Source: Streptomyces sp. NRRL WC-3742
Lineage (GTDB): Bacteria; Actinomycetota; Actinomycetes; Streptomycetales; Streptomycetaceae
DNA length: 64,000 nucleotides
Assembly (NCBI RefSeq): GCF_000720635.1
Contig: NZ_JOCF01000001.1
Coordinates: forward strand, 62,001 to 126,000
Direction of reading: 5' to 3'
Under the pieces are notes generated by a model. The model was not told the DNA's origin. It saw only the letters and a program-made list of their open reading frames with translations, and searched no databases. Made by a program: the position numbers and the translations under genes. Shown here in pieces: positions 27,720 to 35,718 of the stretch. Positions within the stretch are counted from its first letter, which is position 1; each line of letters opens with the position of its first letter.

Positions 27720-28595
27720 ATGCGTGGAATCCTTCTGGCCGGCGGCACCGGCTCCCGACTCTGGCCGCTGACCCGGGCTGTCTCGAAGCAGCTCCTCCCG
27801 GTCTTCGACAAGCCGATGATCTACTACCCGCTGTCGACCCTGGTGATGGCCGGGATCAGCGAGATCCTGATCATCACGACCCCCCAGGACCAGGACCAGT
27901 TCCAGCGCCTGCTCCGCGACGGCTCCCAGTTCGGCCTGAAGCTGGAGTACGCCGTCCAGGAGAAGCCCGAGGGCATCGCCCAGGCTTTCGTCCTCGGCGC
28001 CGACTTCATCGGCGACGAGCCCGTCGCGCTGATCCTGGGCGACAACATCTTCCACGGCAGTGGCCTGGGCACCCGCCTCGCCGAGCGCACCTCCCCGCAG
28101 GGCGGCATGGTGTTCGCCTACCCCGTGGCCGACCCGACCGCCTACGGCGTCGTCGAGTTCGACGACCAGGGCCAGGTCATCTCCATCGAGGAGAAGCCGA
28201 CCGCCCCCAAGTCCCGCTACGCCGTGCCGGGCCTGTACTTCTACGACAACCGCGTCGTGGAGATCGCCTCCGGCCTGACCCCGAGCGCCCGCGGCGAGCT
28301 GGAGATCACCGCCGTCAACGAGGAGTACCTCAAGCTCGGCGAGCTGCACGTCACCGTCCTCGACCGCGGCACCGCCTGGCTGGACACCGGCACGTTCGTC
28401 TCGATGGTCCAGGCGTCCGAGTTCGTCCGCGTCATCGAGGAGCGCCAGGGCTTCAAGATCGGCTGCATCGAGGAGGCCGCTTGGCGGGCCGGCCTGATCG
28501 ACGGCGCGCAGCTGCGCGAGCTGGCCGAGCCGCTGTGCAAGAGCGGCTACGGCGACTACCTGATCGCGCTCCTGGACGAGGAGGCGGCCAAGTGA
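27720..28595 (+). CDS. rmlA: Glucose-1-phosphate thymidylyltransferase
   Basis: RmlA makes dTDP-glucose from dTTP and glucose-1-phosphate, the first step to dTDP-6-deoxysugars. The 291-residue protein starts [18 protein letters not shown], followed by [19 protein letters not shown]. It also has GDNIFHG with the metal-binding aspartate and [20 protein letters not shown]. Length is normal. The stop overlaps the rmlC start (GTGA), so the two form an operon. The pathway is normally feedback-inhibited by dTDP-rhamnose. Confidence 0.97.
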   Translation: MRGILLAGGTGSRLWPLTRAVSKQLLPVFDKPMIYYPLSTLVMAGISEILIITTPQDQDQFQRLLRDGSQFGLKLEYAVQEKPEGIAQAFVLGADFIGDEPVALILGDNIFHGSGLGTRLAERTSPQGGMVFAYPVADPTAYGVVEFDDQGQVISIEEKPTAPKSRYAVPGLYFYDNRVVEIASGLTPSARGELEITAVNEEYLKLGELHVTVLDRGTAWLDTGTFVSMVQASEFVRVIEERQGFKIGCIEEAAWRAGLIDGAQLRELAEPLCKSGYGDYLIALLDEEAAK

Positions 28596-29191
28596 AGTTC
28601 CGCGAGCTGTCCATCGAGGGCGCCTTCGAGGTCACCCCGCAGCAGCACGGCGACCCCCGCGGCCTGTTCATGGAGTGGTACCGCTTCGACCACCTCCAGG
28701 AGGTCGTCGGCCACCCGCTGCGCCTGGCCCAGGGCAACCTGTCGGTGTCCGCCAAGGACGTCGTGCGCGGCATCCACTTCGCCGACGTCCCGCCCGGCCA
28801 GGCCAAGTACGTCAGCTGCGTGCGCGGCGCCGTGCTCGACGTGATCGTCGACCTGCGGGTGGGCTCCCCCACGTTCGGGAAGTGGGAGTTCGTGCGCCTC
28901 GACGAGGTCGAGCGCAAGTCGGTGTACATCGCCGAGGGCCTCGGCCACGGGTTCTGCGCGCTGTCGGACGACGCCACGCTGTCGTACGTCTGCTCCGAGA
29001 CCTACAACCCGACCGGCGAGCACGCGGTGCACCCGCTCGACCCGGACCTCGGCATCGAGTGGCCCACCGACGCCCCGCAGCTGTCCGCCCGGGACGCCGC
29101 GGCGCCCACGCTCGCCGAGGCGATCGCGAGCGGTCTGCTGCCGGAGTACGAGAAGTGCCGCGCGTACACCGAGAGCCTGCGCAACAGCTGA
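28592..29191 (+). CDS. rmlC: dTDP-4-keto-6-deoxyglucose 3,5-epimerase family protein
   Basis: The 199-residue cupin protein has [19 protein letters not shown] and the [20 protein letters not shown] segment with the catalytic histidine at about residue 62. [19 protein letters not shown] and [20 protein letters not shown] follow, the RmlC pattern. The GTG at 28592 overlaps the rmlA stop. The product of RmlA-RmlB-RmlC would be dTDP-4-keto-L-rhamnose. 3-epimerase-only relatives exist, so the exact stereochemistry is inferred. Confidence 0.93.
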   Translation: MKFRELSIEGAFEVTPQQHGDPRGLFMEWYRFDHLQEVVGHPLRLAQGNLSVSAKDVVRGIHFADVPPGQAKYVSCVRGAVLDVIVDLRVGSPTFGKWEFVRLDEVERKSVYIAEGLGHGFCALSDDATLSYVCSETYNPTGEHAVHPLDPDLGIEWPTDAPQLSARDAAAPTLAEAIASGLLPEYEKCRAYTESLRNS

Positions 29192-29201
29192 ACCCGACCG
29201 G

Positions 29202-29227
29202 TGCCCGGACCGGAGCCGGTCCGGGCA
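29202..29227 (+). terminator. Hairpin after rmlA-rmlC
   Basis: TGCCCGGACCGG (29202-29213) pairs with CCGGTCCGGGCA (29216-29227), closing a very small loop. It is 10 bases after the rmlC stop and just upstream of the candidate promoter of the next gene. Confidence 0.6.
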
Positions 29228-29259
29228 TCGCCGTCCGCGGAGGCCCCCGCGCGGCTCAG

Positions 29260-29265
29260 TATGAT
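29260..29265 (+). promoter_or_regulatory. Candidate -10 box for the GT2-SDR-acyltransferase unit
   Basis: TATGAT, close to the ideal -10 hexamer in an otherwise GC-rich gap, lies 64 bases upstream of the GT2 start and 33 bases after the rmlC hairpin. The -35 position holds GCGGAG, a poor match. Confidence 0.5.
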
Positions 29266-29329
29266 GGGCGCGCCGCGGGGCCCCGCCCCGCCCGCCGGCC
29301 CCGAACCGACCACCGGATGTGCCTCCACC

Positions 29330-30232
29330 ATGACCACCCTGGAAATCCTGCTGCCGTACTACGGTGACGTCGCACTGATGCAGGAAGCGGTCCGCAGCGT
29401 GCTGGCCCAGACCGACCCGGACTGGCGCCTGACCGTCGTGGACGACGGCAAGGAGCCCGGGGTCCCGGAGTGGTTCGCCGAGCTGGACGACCCCCGGGTG
29501 CGCTACTTCCGCAACGAGCAGAACCTCGGCGTCACCGGCAACTACCGCAAGTGCCTGGGCCTGGCCGAGCACGAGCACCTGGTGTTCATGGGCACCGACG
29601 ACGTCATGCTGCCCGAGTACGTCGCCACGATCCGCTCGGTCCTCACCCAGTACCCGGGCGTCGCGATGATCCAGCCCGGCGTCCAGGTCATCGACGGCGA
29701 GGGCCGCCCCAGCAACTCGCTGGTGGACGAGTCCAAGCGCCGCATCTACGCGCCCAAGGAGCGCGGCCGGGTGCTGATGGGCGGCGAGGACCTCGCCGTC
29801 AGCCTGCTCAAGGGCAACTGGCTGTACTTCCCGTCGATCTGCTGGCGCACCGAGGCCGTGAAGACCACCGGCTTCCGCGACAACCTGGAGATCATCCAGG
29901 ACCTCGCCCTGGTCATCGACCTGCTGCAGGCCGGCGAGAAGATGGTGATCGACGACAAGCGGGTCTTCCAGTACCGCCGGCACGCCGTCAGCATCTCCTC
30001 CTCCTCCGCGTTCAGCGGCACCCGCTTCACCGAGGCCCGGCGCTACTTCCTCGACGCCGCCGACCGCCTCGACGCCCAGGGCTGGTCGCGGGCCGCCCGT
30101 GCCTCCCGGATGCACCTGTCCGCCCGCATCCACGCCCTCACCCTCGTCCCCGGCGCGATGCGCGCCGGCCAGTGGCAGGGCGCCAAGGCGCTGCTGCGCA
30201 ACGCCACCAGCACGGCCCGCCGACCGCGCTGA
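29330..30232 (+). CDS. GT2 family glycosyltransferase
   Basis: The 300-residue soluble protein has the GT-A start MTTLEILLPYYGDVALMQEA, TVVDDG at about residues 35-40, and FMGTDDVMLPEYV with the acidic pair D90-D91 in the DxD position. Its N-terminus resembles rhamnosyl- and other hexosyl-transferases of polysaccharide loci. It has no clear membrane helix, so it probably builds the glycan on the cytoplasmic face from nucleotide sugars such as the dTDP-6-deoxysugar made by its neighbours. It is followed 40 bases later by an SDR gene. Acceptor and linkage are unknown. Confidence 0.82.
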   Translation: MTTLEILLPYYGDVALMQEAVRSVLAQTDPDWRLTVVDDGKEPGVPEWFAELDDPRVRYFRNEQNLGVTGNYRKCLGLAEHEHLVFMGTDDVMLPEYVATIRSVLTQYPGVAMIQPGVQVIDGEGRPSNSLVDESKRRIYAPKERGRVLMGGEDLAVSLLKGNWLYFPSICWRTEAVKTTGFRDNLEIIQDLALVIDLLQAGEKMVIDDKRVFQYRRHAVSISSSSAFSGTRFTEARRYFLDAADRLDAQGWSRAARASRMHLSARIHALTLVPGAMRAGQWQGAKALLRNATSTARRPR

Positions 30233-30272
30233 CCCCTCTTCGAGTACCCCTGAACCCCTGGAGACCTCCGCA

Positions 30273-31229
30273 ATGAGCGCACCGCACACGGCCCCGGCCC
30301 GGGTGGCCGTCCTCGGCGGCACCGGCTTCATCGGCCGGGTGCTCGGCGCCCGCCTGCTCGCGCAGGGCGCCGAGGTGGTCAGCCTCGCCCGCAAGGCCCC
30401 CGCCGACCCGGCGCCCGGCCGCTTCGTCGCCTTCGACCTGTCCAACGGCGACCCGGCCGAGCTCACCGCGCTGCTGGAGCGCGAGGGCGTCGACACCGTC
30501 GTCAACGCGGCCGGCGGCATGTGGGGGCTCGACGACGAGCAGATGTACCAGGCCAACGTCGTCCTCACCGAGCGGCTGATCGAGGCCGTCGCCGCGATGG
30601 ACTCCCCCGCCCGGCTCGTGCACCTGGGCACCGTCCACGAGTACGGCATGGCCCCCGTCGGCACCAGCCAGCACGAGAGCGACCCGGCCGCCCCGGTGAT
30701 GGAGTACGGCAAGCTCAAGCTGGCCGCCACCGAGGCCGTCGTCCGCGCCGTCGAGGCCGGCCGGATCAGCGGCGTCGTGCTGCGCCTGGGCAACGTCGTC
30801 GGCGCCGGCCAGCCCGGCCACAGCCTGCTCGGCGTGATGGCCGCCAAGCTCGACGCGGCCCGCCTGGCCGGCGAGACGGCCCAGCTCTCGCTCCAGCCGC
30901 TCACCGCCCTGCGCGACTTCGTCGACCTCACCGACACCCTCGACGCCGTCCTGCTCGCCGCCGCCGACCGCTCGGCCCCGGCCGTCGTCAACGTCGGCAC
31001 CGGCAGCGCCTCCACCGCCCGCCACCTGGTCGAGCTCCTCATCGAGGAGAGCGGCGTGCCCACCGAGATCACCGAGGTCCCGGCCCCGGAGGGCACCGGC
31101 CCGGAGACCGAGTGGCAGCAGCTCGACGTCACCGTCGCCCGCGAGAGCCTCGGCTGGACCCCCCGCCGCACCCTGCGCGAGGCCGTCCGCGAGCTCTGGC
31201 TCGCCCGGACGGCCGCCCCGGCCGCGTAG
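30273..31229 (+). CDS. NAD(P)-dependent SDR, possible dTDP-4-ketosugar reductase or epimerase
   Basis: The 318-residue extended SDR has the Rossmann motif VAVLGGTGFIGRVLG (about residues 12-25), HLGTVHEYG, and the catalytic Tyr145-x3-Lys149 (EYGKLKLAATE). C-terminal SDR features such as ALRDFVDLTDTLDAVLLA are those of NDP-sugar epimerases/reductases. In this context it could reduce the 4-keto group of the RmlC product, the job of RmlD, to give dTDP-rhamnose or a relative such as 6-deoxytalose. It does not look like canonical RmlD, so no symbol is given. A GGAG motif lies 13 bases before the ATG. Confidence 0.75.
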   Translation: MSAPHTAPARVAVLGGTGFIGRVLGARLLAQGAEVVSLARKAPADPAPGRFVAFDLSNGDPAELTALLEREGVDTVVNAAGGMWGLDDEQMYQANVVLTERLIEAVAAMDSPARLVHLGTVHEYGMAPVGTSQHESDPAAPVMEYGKLKLAATEAVVRAVEAGRISGVVLRLGNVVGAGQPGHSLLGVMAAKLDAARLAGETAQLSLQPLTALRDFVDLTDTLDAVLLAAADRSAPAVVNVGTGSASTARHLVELLIEESGVPTEITEVPAPEGTGPETEWQQLDVTVARESLGWTPRRTLREAVRELWLARTAAPAA

Positions 31230-31334
31230 CACCGGGCTGCCCCCGCCGGCAGCCACCGGCGGCCGGAGGACCCACCCTCCGGCGCCTTCCGCCACCGGCG
31301 GAGCCCCGATCCAGTCCAGTCCCAGAGGAACCTC

Positions 31335-32612
31335 ATGACACCGCGCAGTCTGTTCCACTCACGGGGCACGCTGGCCGAGCTGTTCTCCGGCCGTGCCAAC
31401 AGCTTCGGCCTGCTGCGCCTGCTGATGGCCACCTCCGTGGTGGTCTCGCACGTCTACCCGCTGGCCTGGGGGCACCTGGACCCGCTGTGGGAGCGCAGCG
31501 GCCAGCAGACCGACATCGGGAAGATGGCTGTCATCGGCTTCTTCGTGATGTCCGGCTTCATGATCACCGGCAGCGGCAGGCGCACCACCATCGGCCGCTT
31601 CTCCTGGCACCGGGCGCTGCGCATCCTCCCCGGCCTGTGGGGCTCGCTGGTCGTCTCGACCCTGGTGATCATGCCGCTGCTGTACCGCTGGCAGCACCAC
31701 ACCCTGGACGGTTTCTGGAACCACCCGGCCGGCCCGAAGACGTACCTGAAGGGCACCTGGGACACCTCGCTGACCGGCGGCTGGGACGTCTCCGGCGTCA
31801 TCCGCTGGGGCATCAACAACCACACCAACTTCGACCAGAGCGTCAACGGCGCGCTGTGGTCGCTGAAGTACGAGATCCTCTGCTACGTCGTCGTCGGCCT
31901 CCTCGCGGCCGGCGGGGTCCTGCTCCGGGCCCGCCGCTTCCTGCCGCTGGTGACCACCGCGCTCTGGGTCCTGATCCTCAACGACTGGATCAACTCGCCC
32001 ACCTGGCGCGGCATCCCCGGCGACCAGGGCTCCGGCCTCAACGTGCCGTTCATAGGCCCCCTGAGCATGCACTTCCTGATCCACCTGGGCTTCGTCTTCC
32101 TGCTCGGCGCGACGGTGCAGCTCTACCGCGAGCGCATCCCGATCCACGACGGCCTGGCCCTGGTGGCCGCGGTGGCCTTCCTGGCCACGCTGCAGTGGGG
32201 CGGGGTCTTCGTGATCGGCTACCCGGCCTTCGCGTACCTGCTGTTCTGGCTGGCCGTCCGGCTGCCCCGGCCGTTCCAGAAGATCGGGCGCAAGCGGGAC
32301 TACTCGTACGGCATCTACATCTACGGCTTCACCGTCGAGCAGGCGCTGGCCATGCTCGGCTACGCCAAGTACGGCAAGCTCGGCTTCTTCGCCTGTGCGA
32401 TCACCGCGACGGTCGTCCTGGCCGCGCTGTCCTGGCACCTGGTCGAGTCCCCGATGATGAAGCTCAAGGACTGGACGCCCGGGCCGATCCGCAAGCTCAA
32501 GGCCCGCTACGGCGCCCCCGTGCCGCAGGCGGCCGCCGAGGCCCCGGCCGGCGCCGAGCAGGCGCACAGCCGGGAGCCGGAGGCCGTCCGGCCGCCGACC
32601 GTCTCCGCCTAG
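31335..32612 (+). CDS. Membrane acyltransferase, acyltransferase-3 (OafA/YrhL) family
   Basis: The 425-residue protein has about ten hydrophobic segments and the family N-terminus SFGLLRLLMATSVVVSHVYP, with the conserved histidine in the first helix. GFFVMSGFMITGSGRR and SWHRALRILPGLW follow, both family motifs. The C-terminal tail of about 50 residues is Ala/Pro-rich and cytoplasmic. Members transfer acetyl or other acyl groups to sugars across the membrane. Here it probably O-acylates the locus glycan. GAGGAAC precedes the ATG. A strong convergent terminator follows. Confidence 0.88.
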   Translation: MTPRSLFHSRGTLAELFSGRANSFGLLRLLMATSVVVSHVYPLAWGHLDPLWERSGQQTDIGKMAVIGFFVMSGFMITGSGRRTTIGRFSWHRALRILPGLWGSLVVSTLVIMPLLYRWQHHTLDGFWNHPAGPKTYLKGTWDTSLTGGWDVSGVIRWGINNHTNFDQSVNGALWSLKYEILCYVVVGLLAAGGVLLRARRFLPLVTTALWVLILNDWINSPTWRGIPGDQGSGLNVPFIGPLSMHFLIHLGFVFLLGATVQLYRERIPIHDGLALVAAVAFLATLQWGGVFVIGYPAFAYLLFWLAVRLPRPFQKIGRKRDYSYGIYIYGFTVEQALAMLGYAKYGKLGFFACAITATVVLAALSWHLVESPMMKLKDWTPGPIRKLKARYGAPVPQAAAEAPAGAEQAHSREPEAVRPPTVSA

Positions 32613-32628
32613 CACCCGCACGAACGAG

Positions 32629-32676
32629 GAGCGCCCGGTCGCGGAACCCCCCGAAGGGGTTCGCGACCGGGCGCTC
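32629..32676. terminator. Bidirectional terminator between acyltransferase and gtrA-like genes
   Basis: A 21-bp stem with one bulged base (32629-32650 with 32656-32676), beginning GAGCGCCCGGTCGCG, lies between converging genes: 17 bases after the acyltransferase stop and 21 bases from the gtrA-like stop. It should serve both strands. Confidence 0.85.
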
Positions 32677-32697
32677 CCGTCGTTCAGGGGGCCGGGC

Positions 32698-33171
32698 TCA
32701 GCCCTTGAAGACCCAGACCTTCATCAGCAGGAAGCGCACCACGGTGGCCAGGCCGTTGGCCACGATCAGGCCGCCGACCTCGACCACCTTGGAGGCGTGC
32801 GGCGCCGCGTAGTCCAGCAGGGCCAGCACTCCGCTGCTCAGGCCGAGGCCGATCAGGAAGGCCACCGCCCCCTGCAGCTGGTGCTTGAGGGCGCCCTCCG
32901 AGCCGGTGATGCCGAAGGTGAAGCGCCGGTTGGCGGCCGTGTTGGCGACGGCGCTGACCGCGAGCGCGATCAGGTTGGCGATCTGCGGGTCGACCACCCA
33001 CCGCGCCACCACGTACAGCCCGAGGTAGAACAGCGTGCTCAGCACGCCGATGATCGCGAAGGCCGGCAGCTGGCGCTTCGCCGTGCCGCCGGGCTTCGCC
33101 GGCGAAGCCTGCGGGTCGTCGGTCGAGGGCGCCGCGGCCCGCTTGTCGGTGGAGACCATGTCAGTGACCAT
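32698..33171 (-). CDS. GtrA family membrane protein
   Basis: The 157-residue protein has a 30-residue hydrophilic N-terminus and four helices. The conserved GtrA pattern is visible: LPAFAIIGVLSTLFYLGLYV, NLIALAVSAVANTAANRRFT and FLLMKVWVFKG at the end. GtrA proteins are thought to flip undecaprenyl-phosphate-linked sugars to the outer face. It lies 19 bases after a large membrane protein gene and in the same operon as a GtrB-like GT2, which supports that role. The start could also be the ATG 12 bases downstream. Confidence 0.85.
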   Translation of the reverse strand: MVTDMVSTDKRAAAPSTDDPQASPAKPGGTAKRQLPAFAIIGVLSTLFYLGLYVVARWVVDPQIANLIALAVSAVANTAANRRFTFGITGSEGALKHQLQGAVAFLIGLGLSSGVLALLDYAAPHASKVVEVGGLIVANGLATVVRFLLMKVWVFKG

Positions 33172-33190
33172 GCTTCGTCGTCGGGTCGGG

Positions 33191-35629
33191 TCAGGAGAGC
33201 TCGTACACGGCCACCCGGCCGTTGTCGAACACCTTCGGGGCGAGCGTCACCAGGAGCGGGGACTCCTGGCCCGCCTTGCGCTTGGCCACCAGGTAGCGCA
33301 CGTGGTGGTCGTCGTGCAGCCGGCGCAGGATGTCCGGGGTCGGGTGGTAGAAGGCGTCCTCGTTGAGGTTGAACAGCGCCTCGTCCCAGAACGGGGCGAA
33401 GGTCTCCGCGCCGCCGCCGACCTTGGCCATCAGCCGCGGCGCGTACGCCCAGCCCTCGACCAGGACGGAACGCTCGGAGTAGGCCCCCAGCCAGTGGGAG
33501 CGGAAGTTGCCGCAGCCGTTCATGCTCGGGCCGTCGTCGAACTGCCAGCAGTGGCTGTTCGTGGCGAGGACGTCCTCCGGGTCGCTGTGCGCCCGCACCC
33601 AGCGCGCGCCGTCGACCTCGCCGCGCGGCAGCACCCAGCTGCCCTCCCAGGGCACCTCCTTGGCCTGGAGGACGTCCAGCGCCAGGCCGGGCATGCCGAA
33701 GGCCATGGTCGCCGTCAGCAGCACGATCCCGCCGCGCCGGCGCATCCCCGGCACCGCCTTGGCCACCAGCCACCACACCAGCGCGCCCAGGGCGGCGATC
33801 CCGGCCAGCGCGGCGCCCGCGACCACCGGGGGCAGCAGCCGGTCGTACGGGTGCTTCACCCCGGGGCGGCCGAACCAGTCGGCCACCTGCAGCGCCCAGT
33901 CCCCGGCGTACCGGTACACCACGAAGGTGAGGCCGCCCGCCAGGGCCAGGGTGCCGACCCCGAGCGCCACCACCGCCCGGCGCGGCAGCGCGGCCCGCTC
34001 GAACGCCTCGCAGTAGCCCCAGGCCGACAGCACCACGCCGAACAGCAGCCCGGCCAGGGTGAAGTAGCTGGAGTTGAAGCCGTTCACCGCCAGGTAGGCG
34101 GCCGGCCCGGCGATCGCGCCGCCGAGCAGGAACCACTGCACCGGCTCCAGCCGGAACCGTCGCCGCCAGATCAGCGGCAGCGCGCCGACCACCTTGAGCT
34201 GGTGGTTCAGCACGAACCCGCCCAGGGTCCCGGCGACCACCGCAGCCTGAACGGCGGTGCTGCGGGTGTGGTCCGGGTCCGCCCAGAACGGCTTGACGTT
34301 GCCGAAGGGGATGAGCTCCAGCCCGTAGCTCTCGAAGTCGAAGATCACGGCCGTCGCGAACAACTGCGCCACGCCGATCACCGCGCCGAGGCGCACGATC
34401 GTCCACGGGACGCGCCGGCTGCCGATCAGGACCATCAGCCCGGCGAAGGCCAGGCCCGCCAGGGTGACGGGCAGTGAACTCGCCTTGGCCGCGCTGGAGG
34501 CGAGCGCGAAGAGCCCCGCCAGGACGTACGCGCCGCGGCCGAGCGCCGGCACCGCAGGCCGACCGGTCTCCTGCGCGCCCGCCCCGCGGCCGCGCCTGAG
34601 GACGTCGCCGACCACGCCGATCAGCGCGATCAGCAGCGGCTGGCTGTAGGTCAGCGAGAGGCTCACGTAGGACATCAGGCGCACGGCCGGTGCGCCGAAA
34701 CTCCAGGTGGCGGTGGGGTTGTTCGGGTAGGTCGCGAGGAACTCGCCCACCACGAAGACCATCACCGCTGCCACCGGCCCGGCCCAGACCCGGCCGCTGA
34801 TGCGCTGAGCCACCACGGCCATCATGACGATGCCCAGCGCCGTCAGCGCCGGGACCATCAGCCGCATCTCGATCACCGGCAGGTCGATGTGCCCGACCAT
34901 GTCGCCCATCGCCATGTGGACGAAGGTGAACCAGTGGTAGTGCAGCGGCTCCCCCGCCGCCTGCGGCAGGGTGGGAGGGAAGGCGTGCTTGGCGTTGCCC
35001 GCGAGCGACAGCAGGTACGGCAGGTCGCCGTACTGCCTGCTGGTGTCGCTGTCCGGCAGGATCGGGAACTGGGTGAAGTACGCCTTGGCGTAGTAGACCG
35101 AGGAGAGGCCCACGACCCCGGCCACCGTCCAGGACCAGCCCGCCGACTGGCGCACGTACCCGCGCGGCCGCCAGTGCCTGCGCAGACCCGGCACCGCCAG
35201 GAACGGCACGACCACGAGCAGCGGCCAGGCGACCGCCGCCTTCTGCAGGCCCAGCGGCATCAGCAGCGCCCAGGCCGCGAGCTCCAGGACCAGGCCCGTG
35301 GCCGCGCCGAACGCGAGGTCCTCCACCAGCGTGTACGGGCGGCGCCGCAGCGAGCGGAACACCAGGGTGCCGGGCAGCAGCACGCCCCAGGACGCGTAGA
35401 ACGTGTACCGGGCGATGTCACCCGGCCGGGTGTCGGCGCCGAGCAGCACGGCGACCAGCAGCAGGTAGGCGGCGAGGGCGGGGGCGAAGCGCAGCAGCCG
35501 TCGCAGCAGCGGCTCCTCGGGCCCGCCCGCCGTCACCGCGGTGGCGCGGGCCTGGGCCTCGCGCAGGCCGACACCGCCTCCCGGCTCCGGCGCGGTCCCC
35601 GTGCTGTCGCTGCTCCCCATGCTGTCCAT
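33191..35629 (-). CDS. Large polytopic membrane protein, putative GT-C glycosyltransferase
   Basis: The 812-residue protein has a Gly/Glu-rich N-terminus, about 14-16 hydrophobic segments, and a C-terminal outer domain of about 160 residues (from WVLPRGEVDGARWVRAHSDP). A first large loop has PILPDSDTSRQYGDLPYLLS with acidic residues, and a second motif is GEPLHYHWFTFVHMA. Such a layout occurs in GT-C type enzymes and in uncharacterised actinobacterial membrane proteins. I do not recognise a named family. ATG 35629 is preferred because GAAGAACGGAA precedes it. It lies between a GtrB-like and a GtrA-like gene, the position of the serotype-specific glycosyltransferase in gtrABC operons, which suggests that role. 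Confidence 0.6.
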   Translation of the reverse strand: MDSMGSSDSTGTAPEPGGGVGLREAQARATAVTAGGPEEPLLRRLLRFAPALAAYLLLVAVLLGADTRPGDIARYTFYASWGVLLPGTLVFRSLRRRPYTLVEDLAFGAATGLVLELAAWALLMPLGLQKAAVAWPLLVVVPFLAVPGLRRHWRPRGYVRQSAGWSWTVAGVVGLSSVYYAKAYFTQFPILPDSDTSRQYGDLPYLLSLAGNAKHAFPPTLPQAAGEPLHYHWFTFVHMAMGDMVGHIDLPVIEMRLMVPALTALGIVMMAVVAQRISGRVWAGPVAAVMVFVVGEFLATYPNNPTATWSFGAPAVRLMSYVSLSLTYSQPLLIALIGVVGDVLRRGRGAGAQETGRPAVPALGRGAYVLAGLFALASSAAKASSLPVTLAGLAFAGLMVLIGSRRVPWTIVRLGAVIGVAQLFATAVIFDFESYGLELIPFGNVKPFWADPDHTRSTAVQAAVVAGTLGGFVLNHQLKVVGALPLIWRRRFRLEPVQWFLLGGAIAGPAAYLAVNGFNSSYFTLAGLLFGVVLSAWGYCEAFERAALPRRAVVALGVGTLALAGGLTFVVYRYAGDWALQVADWFGRPGVKHPYDRLLPPVVAGAALAGIAALGALVWWLVAKAVPGMRRRGGIVLLTATMAFGMPGLALDVLQAKEVPWEGSWVLPRGEVDGARWVRAHSDPEDVLATNSHCWQFDDGPSMNGCGNFRSHWLGAYSERSVLVEGWAYAPRLMAKVGGGAETFAPFWDEALFNLNEDAFYHPTPDILRRLHDDHHVRYLVAKRKAGQESPLLVTLAPKVFDNGRVAVYELS

Positions 35630-35718
35630 TTCCGTTCTTCTGGCCCCGCGGGCCGGTGGTGCGGCGCGGGCCGTCCGCGGCCGCGGACGCTCCCCGGCCG
35701 CGGACGGCCCGTAGGTCG

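Noticed and set aside
28556..31432. A 958-codon open frame on the minus strand across rmlC, GT2 and SDR genes
   Set aside because: It is antisense to three well-supported genes and its translation is low-complexity Arg/Ser/Ala sequence.
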